From the NCBI GenBank assembly GCA_030530205.1, contig JAUMVK010000003.1:131134-195133 (forward strand): a DNA stretch of 64,000 nt. The letters run 5' to 3'. A program made the translations under genes and the position numbers. Numbering within the stretch: position 1 is the first letter of the stretch; the number at the start of each line of letters is the position of its first letter. Source of the DNA: RGIG3701 sp030530205. Its GTDB lineage: Bacteria; Planctomycetota; Planctomycetia; Pirellulales; Thermoguttaceae. Of this stretch, positions 34,417 to 41,820 are shown in pieces. The notes under the pieces are model-generated. The model was not told the DNA's origin. It did not search any database and was given only the letters and a program-made list of their open reading frames with translations.

Positions 34417-35529
34417 ATGCTCCTTTTAGACTTTTTCCGAAATCCCGAATCTTCCCGCGAATGGTCCCACACACAGTGGGAGCGGCTCTTTCAGCTTGCG
34501 CGGCCTGCGAAGCTGCTCGGGACGCTCGCGTATTTCATCGAGGACCACGGCCTTTTGGATGCCGTGCCGGAAAAGGGGCGGTGGTTCCTCGAATCGGCGA
34601 AGGTGAAGGCGGAACGCGGCCGGCGCCAGACGCTTTGGGAGGCGGAATGCCTGCGGCGCGCGACGTTTGGCAAATCGTTTGTGGCGGACGCTCCGGAGCG
34701 GGAAATCCCACTGGTTTTGCTCAAGGGCGCAGCGTACCAAGCGGCTGATCTGCCTTGGGGACGCGGGCGGATCTCCGTGGACGTGGACGTCATGACGCCG
34801 ATCGAAACCCTTCCCCAGATCGAGGCCGCGCTCCTCGTGGCGGGTTGGATCCCCGAGAAAAAATCCGAGTACGACGAGCATTTTTACCGCGACTGGATGC
34901 ACGAGATCCCGCCGATGGTCCATCTGGACCGGGGGACGACGCTCGACGTTCATCACACGATCCTCCCGCGGACCGGCCGTCTGACGGTGGATGCGTCGCT
35001 CCTTTTCGAGGAAATCGTTCCGCTTCGCGACAATTTATTCGTTCTTTCACCGAGAGACATGCTGCTCCACTCGGCAGTCCACCTTTTTCAGGACGGAGAG
35101 CTGGATAATTGCGCGCGGGATCTGATTGATCTGAACGCGATGTTCGCGTACTTCCCGGAAAAGGACCCGGAATTTTGGAAAAAACTGCTCGCCCGCACCC
35201 GGCAGTTGAACCTGAACCGGCCTCTTTATTACGCGGTGACGTTTTGCCAGTCACTTTTGGGGACGGTTTTCCCGGAAGATTTTCTCCGTGAGGTCGAAAA
35301 GTTCCGTGGCGGGTTCATCACGCGGCGGCTTATGCGCACTCTGGTGCCGCTGACGATCGAGCCGGAGATTTCGGGCGAGGAGCGTTTCACGGCGTCCTGC
35401 GCGAGATCGGCGCTTTACATTCGCTCGCATTTCCTTCGGATGCCGCTGAGGATCCTCGTGCCGCACCTTTGGGCGAAGTACCGCCAGAGGAAGAAAGAGC
35501 GAGCGGAGAGAAAAGAGCAGGAGGAGTGA
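34417..35529 (+). CDS. Nucleotidyltransferase-fold family protein
   Basis: A 370-residue protein of the putative nucleotidyltransferase family represented by PF14907. The motif IPLVLLKGAAYQAADLPWGRGRISVDVDVMTP (about 98-128) has the conserved KG and DxD of the fold. TLDVHHTILP and LSPRDMLLHSAVHLFQDGELDNCARDLIDL are further family signatures. Such proteins often sit in polysaccharide or lasso-peptide loci; the reaction is unknown. The tail is strongly basic and charged (RQRKKERAERKEQEE). It follows the large secreted gene by 48 bp and may share its mRNA. Confidence 0.8.
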   Translation: MLLLDFFRNPESSREWSHTQWERLFQLARPAKLLGTLAYFIEDHGLLDAVPEKGRWFLESAKVKAERGRRQTLWEAECLRRATFGKSFVADAPEREIPLVLLKGAAYQAADLPWGRGRISVDVDVMTPIETLPQIEAALLVAGWIPEKKSEYDEHFYRDWMHEIPPMVHLDRGTTLDVHHTILPRTGRLTVDASLLFEEIVPLRDNLFVLSPRDMLLHSAVHLFQDGELDNCARDLIDLNAMFAYFPEKDPEFWKKLLARTRQLNLNRPLYYAVTFCQSLLGTVFPEDFLREVEKFRGGFITRRLMRTLVPLTIEPEISGEERFTASCARSALYIRSHFLRMPLRILVPHLWAKYRQRKKERAERKEQEE

Positions 35530-35612
35530 ATTCCTGCATTTTGCTCCTGAATATTTAATGATTTTCAAAAAACCAGCCCATTTTAAACACCAAACCGTTT
35601 CCGCTTCAGACG

Positions 35613-35756
35613 TTTATTTAAACACGGATTTCCACGGATTAAAGGGATTTCCGCAGATTATTTTAAAAGGAATTTTAAGTATTTATTCGGCTTTCCAGCT
35701 AAAAAAACGAAATCCTTTTAATCCTTTTAATCCGTGGAAATCCGTATTTAAATAAA
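35613..35756. repeat. 144-bp inverted repeat element
   Basis: The left arm contains TTTAAACACGGATTTCCACG and the right arm its near complement (CGTGGAAATCCGTATTTAAA), with inner AAAGGGATTT/AAATCCTTTTAA segments. It fills most of the gap before the GH42-like gene and holds no gene. Confidence 0.8.
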
Positions 35757-35811
35757 AGCCTAAAGCGGGCCGGTCTTTCCCTTTGGAAACCCCGTTTTGA
35801 GGTTTAATTTT

Positions 35812-38157
35812 ATGTTGAAGTACGCCTTTTTTTGTCTCGCCTTCCTTTTTTCTTTTCTCCTGACTGCCGTCCAGGCGGCCGATTCGGTCCGGGTCGAGTC
35901 CCGAAACGGCGCTCCGTGCATCGTGGTGGACGGCCAGCCCGTTCGTCCGCGCGTCTTTTACGGCGGCCCGATCCGGCGTCCGGTCCAACTGGGGACGGAA
36001 ACGAAGGTTTTCGATTTTGACTTTTCGCCTCTTGCGGACTCGGAGGGGCGGGGAACGCTCCATTTCCGTTTCGGGAAAGCCCCCGGAAAGATCCGGCTGG
36101 ATGATCTCTCGATCCGTGATCTGGAAAGCGGTGAATTCATCGCGGGGCCGGAAACGTTCGAGTCAGAGGCGGACCTCCGCTTTTGGACCAAGTGGGGAGA
36201 CCTGAATGACGGAAAGCCCGTCGCGACGGTCGGCGTAAAAGACGGCGCGCTGGAAGTCGAGATCCTCCCGGAACGCGCGCAAAGCCCGCTCGATTTTCAT
36301 ATTTACCACGTTGCCAACCTGAAACTTTCACCGTCGAAGCGTTACCACGTGCACTTCACGCTGAAGTCGGATCAGCCGCGCGAGGTGGAAAGCGCGTTTT
36401 ATCGGCCGGGAAATCCGTTCTTCCTGCTTGCGGGAGTTTCCGACGGGAAGGTCCCCAACGATCTTTTTGCGGCGCAGATCCAAATGGCGGCGGAGGCGGG
36501 CGCGCAGTTCGTTTCCTTTGGGATCCCGTCGATTTGGGAAAAGGAAACTGGGGAGTGGGATCCCCGGACGCTGGACCTCCTGGTTCGTCAGGTGCTAGCG
36601 GCCAACCCGAACGCTCTGCTGATCCCGCGCATTGGGATGGACGCGCCGGCCTGGTGGCTCAATCAGCACCCGGACGAGGAGATGGTCTGGCACGGAGTCA
36701 CCCCGGAGCGGCTCGCGGCCAAGCACCGGAAGGAGTCCGTTTCGTCGAAACTTTACCGTGAGGCGGCGTGCAAAGCGTTGGAGCGGACGGTGCGCTACCT
36801 CGAGGAGCATTTTGGGCCGAACATGGCGGGCTACCACCCGTGCGGGCAGAATACGGGCGAGTGGTTCACCCAGGACACTTGGATGCAGGGCCGTGCATGG
36901 TACGCCAAAACTGACCTGAGGGCCTGGCGCGAGTGGCTCCGCGAAAAATACTCCACCGACGCGGCGCTCCAGAAGGCGTGGAACCGTACCGGCGTGACGC
37001 TCGATTCGGCCGAAGTTCCGGAATTTGCAGAGTGGGAAACAGCCATGAAGGAACCGGTCCTGACCGATGCGCGTCTCGTCGATTTCAACGAGTTCACGAG
37101 CGTCATGATGACCGACACGGTGCTCGATTTCGCGCGGACCATCCGCCAAGCGACCGACGGGAAGCGGCTCACGGTCTTCTTTTACGGCTACGGCTTCGAG
37201 TTCGGACCGTGCTGGAACGGGCCGGCCTACTCCGCGCACTACGCCCTGCGCCGTCTTTTGGACTCGCCGGACGTGGACGTGATCTGCTCGCCGCAGTCGT
37301 ACTGGGACCGCAAAGCGGGCGGCGGCGGGCAGTGCATGCTCGTGAGCGAAAGCGTCGCCCTGGCCGGTAAAATGTACTTGCTCGAGGACGACACACGGAC
37401 GCACTTGACCCCCGGAAACCAGAATTTTGCGGGCGTGGGTGACGGCGGAAAGACCTGCGAGGAGACCCGCGAGCTGCTTCGCCGGAACACGGGGGAGTGC
37501 GCGTGCAGAAATTACGCCTGCTGGTGGATGGACCTCGGCTCGGCCGGTTGGTACGCGGATCCGGAACTTTGGCTGGAAATGAAGGCGCTGAGCAAAATGG
37601 ACGAGTGGTTCATCCGGAACCCCACGCCGTACGCGCCGGAAGTGGGCGTTTTCATCGACGAAAACGTCATGATGCGCATTTCCTCCGGGCGTTACACGCG
37701 AAAAAGCATTTACGAGCAACGTGCGCCGCTGGCACGGATGGGGGCCTCCTACGCGCAGTACTTCACGGAAGACCTGACCTCCGGGACGCTTAAAAAACTG
37801 GGCCGCCAGCCGAAACTCTGCGTGATGCTCCACGCGGAATTTTACACGCCGGACGAACGAGTGGAAATTGAGCGGAAAGTCGGGAAGGAATCGCTCGTTT
37901 GGGTTTCCATGGACGGGATTTCGACCGAGGACCTTCGAAAAGAAGCGACTCGCCGCGGCGTGCATCTTTTCGCCGACGCGGACTGCAACGTCTGGGCGAA
38001 CGGGCCGTTCATCGTTCTGCACGCCTCGCAGGACGGGCCGGTTCACGTCGCTCCCAAGCCCGGGTTCACTAAAATGTTCGACGAAATTTCCGGTCAGGAA
38101 GTTTCCGGAACGGTGGAGATGGAACTGGGCGAAACGAAAGTGATCCGTTGCCGGTAA
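35812..38157 (+). CDS. Secreted GH42-like beta-galactosidase-type protein
   Basis: A 781-residue secreted protein, started at the ATG at 35812 (MLKYAFFCLAFLFSFLL) after GAGGTTTAATTTT; a TTG 15 bases upstream is less likely. The signal peptide ends near VQAA. A beta-sandwich (about 25-205) precedes a TIM barrel that opens IQMAAEAGAQFVSFGIPSIWEKETGEWDPRTLD. GPNMAGYHPCGQNTGEWFTQDTW and the loop LREKYSTDAALQKAWN are typical of GH42 and related clan A barrels. A Rossmann-like domain follows (about 600-720, LCVMLHAEFYTPDERVEI), as in the trimerisation domain of GH42. Substrate unknown. Confidence 0.78.
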   Translation: MLKYAFFCLAFLFSFLLTAVQAADSVRVESRNGAPCIVVDGQPVRPRVFYGGPIRRPVQLGTETKVFDFDFSPLADSEGRGTLHFRFGKAPGKIRLDDLSIRDLESGEFIAGPETFESEADLRFWTKWGDLNDGKPVATVGVKDGALEVEILPERAQSPLDFHIYHVANLKLSPSKRYHVHFTLKSDQPREVESAFYRPGNPFFLLAGVSDGKVPNDLFAAQIQMAAEAGAQFVSFGIPSIWEKETGEWDPRTLDLLVRQVLAANPNALLIPRIGMDAPAWWLNQHPDEEMVWHGVTPERLAAKHRKESVSSKLYREAACKALERTVRYLEEHFGPNMAGYHPCGQNTGEWFTQDTWMQGRAWYAKTDLRAWREWLREKYSTDAALQKAWNRTGVTLDSAEVPEFAEWETAMKEPVLTDARLVDFNEFTSVMMTDTVLDFARTIRQATDGKRLTVFFYGYGFEFGPCWNGPAYSAHYALRRLLDSPDVDVICSPQSYWDRKAGGGGQCMLVSESVALAGKMYLLEDDTRTHLTPGNQNFAGVGDGGKTCEETRELLRRNTGECACRNYACWWMDLGSAGWYADPELWLEMKALSKMDEWFIRNPTPYAPEVGVFIDENVMMRISSGRYTRKSIYEQRAPLARMGASYAQYFTEDLTSGTLKKLGRQPKLCVMLHAEFYTPDERVEIERKVGKESLVWVSMDGISTEDLRKEATRRGVHLFADADCNVWANGPFIVLHASQDGPVHVAPKPGFTKMFDEISGQEVSGTVEMELGETKVIRCR

Positions 38158-38162
38158 GAGTA

Positions 38163-38199
38163 CCCCCCTCCTTGAAAATATTTTGTTTTCTGCTAAAAT
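38163..38199 (+). promoter_or_regulatory. Promoter of the zinc-ribbon gene with C-tract
   Basis: Six C (38163-38168), TTGAAA (38172-38177), 16-bp spacer, TAAAAT (38194-38199). Confidence 0.7.
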
Positions 38200-38301
38200 A
38201 GACATTTACCTGACAGCTGAAACCGTTCCTTTAAGGTCAATTTGGTGAATATATGTCAGGACCGAAGCTTTTTTATCGCAACTTTTTTAGGAGAAAAAAG
38301 T

Positions 38302-38532
38302 ATGGAATCCAAAAGAGTTTACATTCAAAAGTGCCCCACGTGCGGTCGTCGGATGCAGGTCCAGGTACGCTACCTTGGCCTGACGCTGACCTGTCCGCAT
38401 TGTCAAGGACGTTTTGTGGCTCAAGATCCAAATTCCGTTCATGGAGACGTTGAGGATCCTTCGGCAACCAATCTTTCGAACGTTATGCAGAAACTCGAAG
38501 ATAATTTGCAAAAATCCGGGATTCTGAACTGA
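38302..38532 (+). CDS. Small zinc-ribbon protein
   Basis: A 76-residue protein, started at the ATG at 38302 after TAGGAGAAAAAAGT. It has one zinc ribbon: CPTCGRRMQVQVRYLGLTLTCPHCQGRF, with two CxxC knuckles 19 residues apart. The acidic and amphipathic tail (LSNVMQKLEDNLQKSGILN) could form a helix. The leader is about 95 nt. No family function is known to me. A monocistronic transcript is defined by its own promoter and terminator. Confidence 0.8.
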   Translation: MESKRVYIQKCPTCGRRMQVQVRYLGLTLTCPHCQGRFVAQDPNSVHGDVEDPSATNLSNVMQKLEDNLQKSGILN

Positions 38533-38552
38533 TTCATTTCTCTTCTTTTTTT

Positions 38553-38587
38553 GCCGCAGACCCCATAAAGAGGCCTGCGGTTTTTTT
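38553..38587 (+). terminator. Intrinsic terminator of the zinc-ribbon gene
   Basis: Arms CCGCAG and CTGCGG with additional inner pairs, followed by seven T. Confidence 0.85.
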
Positions 38588-38592
38588 GTGCT

Positions 38593-40305
38593 TTATTGCA
38601 GCCGTCGCAGCTCAAAATCTTTGTTTTCGTACACCAGCTCAAAATCCTGAATGCCGTTTGGAACGTTCTGGATGATTTGACGGTTTTTCAGATCATTTTT
38701 GTTGCGGACGAGGTACTTCGCGCCGTATTCTTTTGCCAGGTAACCGAATTTTTGTTTCGGCATCAATGTAAAAGACGCGACGCGGCCATATTGCTGCGTT
38801 GGGTTGGATGGGTCAAAACCATAAAATTGGTCCTGCATACGGCCCCACCAGTCCCAAATGCCCTGAGCATCCTGTGGCACATCTTTCCAGACGCCAACAG
38901 AGGGCCGGCGCGCGAACCAGTGGAACGTCCGGACGGTGTACGGAACGATGAAAACGTCCGTTGGTTCCGTGTTTTCCTGAATGAACTGGCAGAGGTCGAT
39001 CCACGACTGGCCGCAGGCCGCGCCGGAGCAGGAACGGGGCTTCATCGGTTTGGCGAAACGTTTTGAGGATTCCCAAACCTGGAACGAGACCAGCGTGATG
39101 AGCAAAACGACGAGGAACTTCCTCCGGCGGTTTAGCATTCTCTCGATGGAACGGTTTTCCCGGCGCAGGGTTTTTCTTTCCTCTTTCGTCAGTTTGCGTT
39201 CGTTCGCATCGGTTTTTTCGGTTGGAATCGTCACCGCGTGAGTGGCATATTCCACGCACAAAACCGCGGCGCCAAGCGGAATCATGACGTCCACCGTCCG
39301 GAACCAGTAATAGCGTAAAAGCGAGGCGGTGAGGTCCGGCGCGGCATTCATGCAAAGATTGATCCCCCAACCGCACAGACCGATCAAAAGCGTGGCGTAA
39401 ATGAAAGTCCGAAAGGTCATTTCACCGTTGGAGTACCGCGGCCGCGCAATCAGGAAGTGCCACATCAGGAGCAAAATGCCGAAGTAAAGAAGTTTCTGCG
39501 GCGTTTTCTGAGCGATGAAACTCAAAAGCAGATGATGCGGCAAACGTTCATAGACGTAAAGTTTCGTGGCATTTTGAGCGACTTCGGCGGAAACGTTCTG
39601 ATTGAGCTGAAGGGCGGGAAGGAGTGCGGGAAGCGTCAGGAGACCTGCCAGGATCAGCCCCGGCAGGATGGAATAAAACGTGGGAAGGAAGCATTTCGCG
39701 AGGTCCTCGGCCGTACCGCTCTTTTTCAGACTTCGCTCGTAGTCTTTCAGGATCAGCCAGGCAATTCCGAGCGCGACGAGGCACCAGCCGCCGACAAGTA
39801 CGTGGAACATGGCGGAAAAGCCGAGCAAGATCAGAGCCGTATTCCAATGGTTCCGAATGACGGCACCCAGCGCGAAAAAGATCAGGACGAACGCGAAGCC
39901 TTTCGCCTCTACGCCACCCACGACCCACTCACCCGCAAACGAGCAGTTCTGACTCAGGAAGAGGAAAAGGCCGGCACTCAAAAAAGCAAGACCAAAACGG
40001 GAGAAAAACGGGCGGACCATCCAGACCCAACCCCAAGCCAGTCCGAACCAGGTGATGATCCGACCGATCCACGCGACGGCATTCATAGGGAGAAAAAGCG
40101 TCAGCCAGCCAAACGTCCAGTAAAACACTCCGTGGGCATCGGGGGAGTCGAGGAAAAAATCGTTCTGAACGTAATCCGGATTCCAGAAATGAGCGGCTTT
40201 CCCGAGGTAGTGCGCCTCATTGGTGTCTGGGACGGCATAAGCTCCGTAAAGTGCGAAAAGGAGGAAAATCAATGTAATTTCCAAAAAATTCTTAAAAAGT
40301 TTCAT
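38593..40305 (-). CDS. Polytopic membrane protein, possibly DUF6798 type
   Basis: A 570-residue protein with roughly ten membrane segments, beginning FLEITLIFLLFALYGAYAV and including WLTLFLPMNAVAWIG, FAFVLIFFALGAVI and TALILLGFSAMFHVLVGGWCLVALGIAWLIL. The early motif PDTNEAHYLGKAAHFWNPDYVQNDFFL resembles the lumenal loop of mannosyltransferase-like planctomycete proteins. A soluble C-terminal part (about 430-570) has TDVFIVPYTVRTFHWFARRPSVGVWKDVPQ. I tentatively associate it with DUF6798; the role is unknown, perhaps glycosyl transfer at the membrane. It converges with the zinc-ribbon gene. Confidence 0.7.
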   Translation of the reverse strand: MKLFKNFLEITLIFLLFALYGAYAVPDTNEAHYLGKAAHFWNPDYVQNDFFLDSPDAHGVFYWTFGWLTLFLPMNAVAWIGRIITWFGLAWGWVWMVRPFFSRFGLAFLSAGLFLFLSQNCSFAGEWVVGGVEAKGFAFVLIFFALGAVIRNHWNTALILLGFSAMFHVLVGGWCLVALGIAWLILKDYERSLKKSGTAEDLAKCFLPTFYSILPGLILAGLLTLPALLPALQLNQNVSAEVAQNATKLYVYERLPHHLLLSFIAQKTPQKLLYFGILLLMWHFLIARPRYSNGEMTFRTFIYATLLIGLCGWGINLCMNAAPDLTASLLRYYWFRTVDVMIPLGAAVLCVEYATHAVTIPTEKTDANERKLTKEERKTLRRENRSIERMLNRRRKFLVVLLITLVSFQVWESSKRFAKPMKPRSCSGAACGQSWIDLCQFIQENTEPTDVFIVPYTVRTFHWFARRPSVGVWKDVPQDAQGIWDWWGRMQDQFYGFDPSNPTQQYGRVASFTLMPKQKFGYLAKEYGAKYLVRNKNDLKNRQIIQNVPNGIQDFELVYENKDFELRRLQ

Positions 40306-40403
40306 GAAAAACCTTTAACCCTCTTGAAAATTTGAAGTCTGTATGATAAAATTTTAAAAGGAAACTCGACGTTTAATAGTATTTTCAGCGTCACAAGTAT
40401 AAA

Positions 40404-40973
40404 ATGGAAAATCAATACTCATTTCTCGCGCGATTTTTGCTCTGGCCCTTTTTGCCACAGTATAAGGTGAACGTTGTAAACGAACTTACACCGGCCTTTT
40501 TGCGTGAAATCAATGTTCAGCACATTTTACTCGACGTGGACTGCACGTTAAAGCGTTATGATGCGGATTTTCTCGAGGACTGGGTTTTGGAGTGGCTCGA
40601 ATCGCTGGAGATCGCGGACGTTGACGTCTGCCTGCTCTCGAACGGGAAAAAAAGCCGCATCGGAAAACTCGCGGATATGTATCACCTCGAATACGAAGCG
40701 ATGGCACTGAAACCGCTTCCCTGTGGCTGCTGGCGCGTCATAAAACGAAAAGGGTGGGACCGTGAAGCGACGGCGATCGTGGGAGATCAGCTTATGGCGG
40801 ACATCGCGGCTGGTAATTTGGCGGGAATCAAAACGATTCACGTGACGCCAATTCACCCGGAAACGGAACCGATTTTCACGCGGATCAAACGGCCTTTGGA
40901 ACGACTCGTTTTCCGGTACTGTATGGTTCACCGCGAAGAGGTAAGCGTGGAAAACAGGGAAACCATGGATTAA
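40404..40973 (+). CDS. yqeG: YqeG-family HAD phosphatase
   Basis: A 189-residue HAD subfamily IIIA phosphatase. The nucleophile motif is ILLDVDCTLKRYD (DxDxT, about 42-46), the second is VCLLSNGKKSR, the third AMALKPLPCGCWRVI and the fourth TAIVGDQLMADIAAGNLAG. The N-terminal helix (FLARFLLWPFLPQYKVNVVNELTPAFL) matches the YqeG/GEP4 type. The eukaryotic homologue dephosphorylates phosphatidylglycerophosphate, so a role in phospholipid synthesis is possible. The gene ends in a loose spacer before a minus-strand gene. Confidence 0.9.
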   Translation: MENQYSFLARFLLWPFLPQYKVNVVNELTPAFLREINVQHILLDVDCTLKRYDADFLEDWVLEWLESLEIADVDVCLLSNGKKSRIGKLADMYHLEYEAMALKPLPCGCWRVIKRKGWDREATAIVGDQLMADIAAGNLAGIKTIHVTPIHPETEPIFTRIKRPLERLVFRYCMVHREEVSVENRETMD

Positions 40974-41053
40974 CAGTTCAGCCGGAACTCCCGCTCCTGA
41001 GAACATAATGATCCTGATTTTTTGTCTCGTTTTCCCCTTAAAACATACTGCAC

Positions 41054-41083
41054 AAAAAAACCTCCATGAAAACTCACAGAGGT
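41054..41083 (-). terminator. Intrinsic terminator of the small basic protein gene
   Basis: On the minus strand ACCTC and GAGGT arms with extra inner pairs, followed by seven T (plus-strand A run 41054-41060). Confidence 0.75.
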
Positions 41084-41115
41084 CCAATGTGTTGAAAATG
41101 AAGAAAAAGGGCAAA

Positions 41116-41337
41116 TTATTTTTTCTTGACTTTTCCAGCTTCTTCTTCAGCCGGAGCTTCTTTTTTCTTCTTTTTCATCTGCAGTTTGTAAACGCGCACT
41201 TTAGCCAGACCCACAGGACTTTCGCCCTCGGACCAACGATCCGTTGACTGAAGTTTTTCAATACGCTCCGCACGAGTAAGAACACTTCTCGTACGAATCA
41301 ACGCGGCGCGGACTTTCAGGCTTTTATCAATCGTCAT
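41116..41337 (-). CDS. Small basic protein of the PVC superphylum (TIGR04137-like), probably ribosome- or RNA-associated
   Basis: A 73-residue protein, started at the ATG at 41337 because GTGGAG lies 9 nt upstream; the GTG at 41352 is part of that site. TIDKSLKVRAALIRTRSVLTRAERIEKL and the following DRWSEGESPVGLAKVRVYKL match the small basic protein found in planctomycetes, verrucomicrobia and chlamydiae (known to me as TIGR04137) and thought to bind ribosomal RNA. The C-terminal Lys/Glu/Ala-rich tail (KKKKKEAPAEEEAGKVKKK) resembles tails of ribosomal proteins. It is transcribed alone from a strong C-tract promoter. It is the best lineage marker in the window. Confidence 0.88.
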   Translation of the reverse strand: MTIDKSLKVRAALIRTRSVLTRAERIEKLQSTDRWSEGESPVGLAKVRVYKLQMKKKKKEAPAEEEAGKVKKK

Positions 41338-41406
41338 CTTCTGAATCTCCACAAAATTACGAATATTAACTGAATATAAATCTGATTACATTAATCAAGA
41401 ACACAG

Positions 41407-41441
41407 ATTATACTCAATTTTCTGATAAAATCAAGGGGGGG
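41407..41441 (-). promoter_or_regulatory. Promoter of the small basic protein gene with C-tract
   Basis: On the minus strand seven C (plus 41435-41441) abut TTGATT (41429-41434), then a 16-bp spacer and TATAAT (41407-41412). Confidence 0.85.
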
Positions 41442-41508
41442 TGACTGAAAATCCTTAAAACTTCTTAAAACCTCAAAAACAAAGAAGATCAAATCCTTGT
41501 TTCATCGA

Positions 41509-41811
41509 TCATCGAGTTAAAACTTCCTGGATTTTCTCCCGAAGTTCCGCCTCATCAATTCCCGTGATGAGGAATTTTTTGCGTGAGTCCGTTTCACCGC
41601 TGACGAGCGTGATTTGTGATTTTTTCAGCTTTAGCAGTTTGGCTAAAACCTCCAAAATCGCTTTGTTGGCTTTTCCTTTTTCGGGAATTTGCGTGCAGCA
41701 GACTTTCAGCATTCCGTCCGTAACGTCACGAATTTCGTTTTTTTTCGATCCGGGAGCGCCTTTAACGGGAAGGATCACGCCTTCGGGAGTCGTTTCCAGT
41801 GTGGGTTCCAA
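41509..41811 (-). CDS. DUF167 / YggU family protein
   Basis: A 100-residue protein with the full DUF167 pattern: PVKGAPGSKKNEIRDVTDGMLKVCCTQIPEKGKANKAILEVLAKLLKLKKSQITLVSGETDSRKKFLI. The family is widespread, soluble and without an established role. It starts 9 bp after the TlpA-like gene and is surely in the same operon. Confidence 0.93.
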   Translation of the reverse strand: MEPTLETTPEGVILPVKGAPGSKKNEIRDVTDGMLKVCCTQIPEKGKANKAILEVLAKLLKLKKSQITLVSGETDSRKKFLITGIDEAELREKIQEVLTR

Positions 41812-41820
41812 ACTTCCTCC

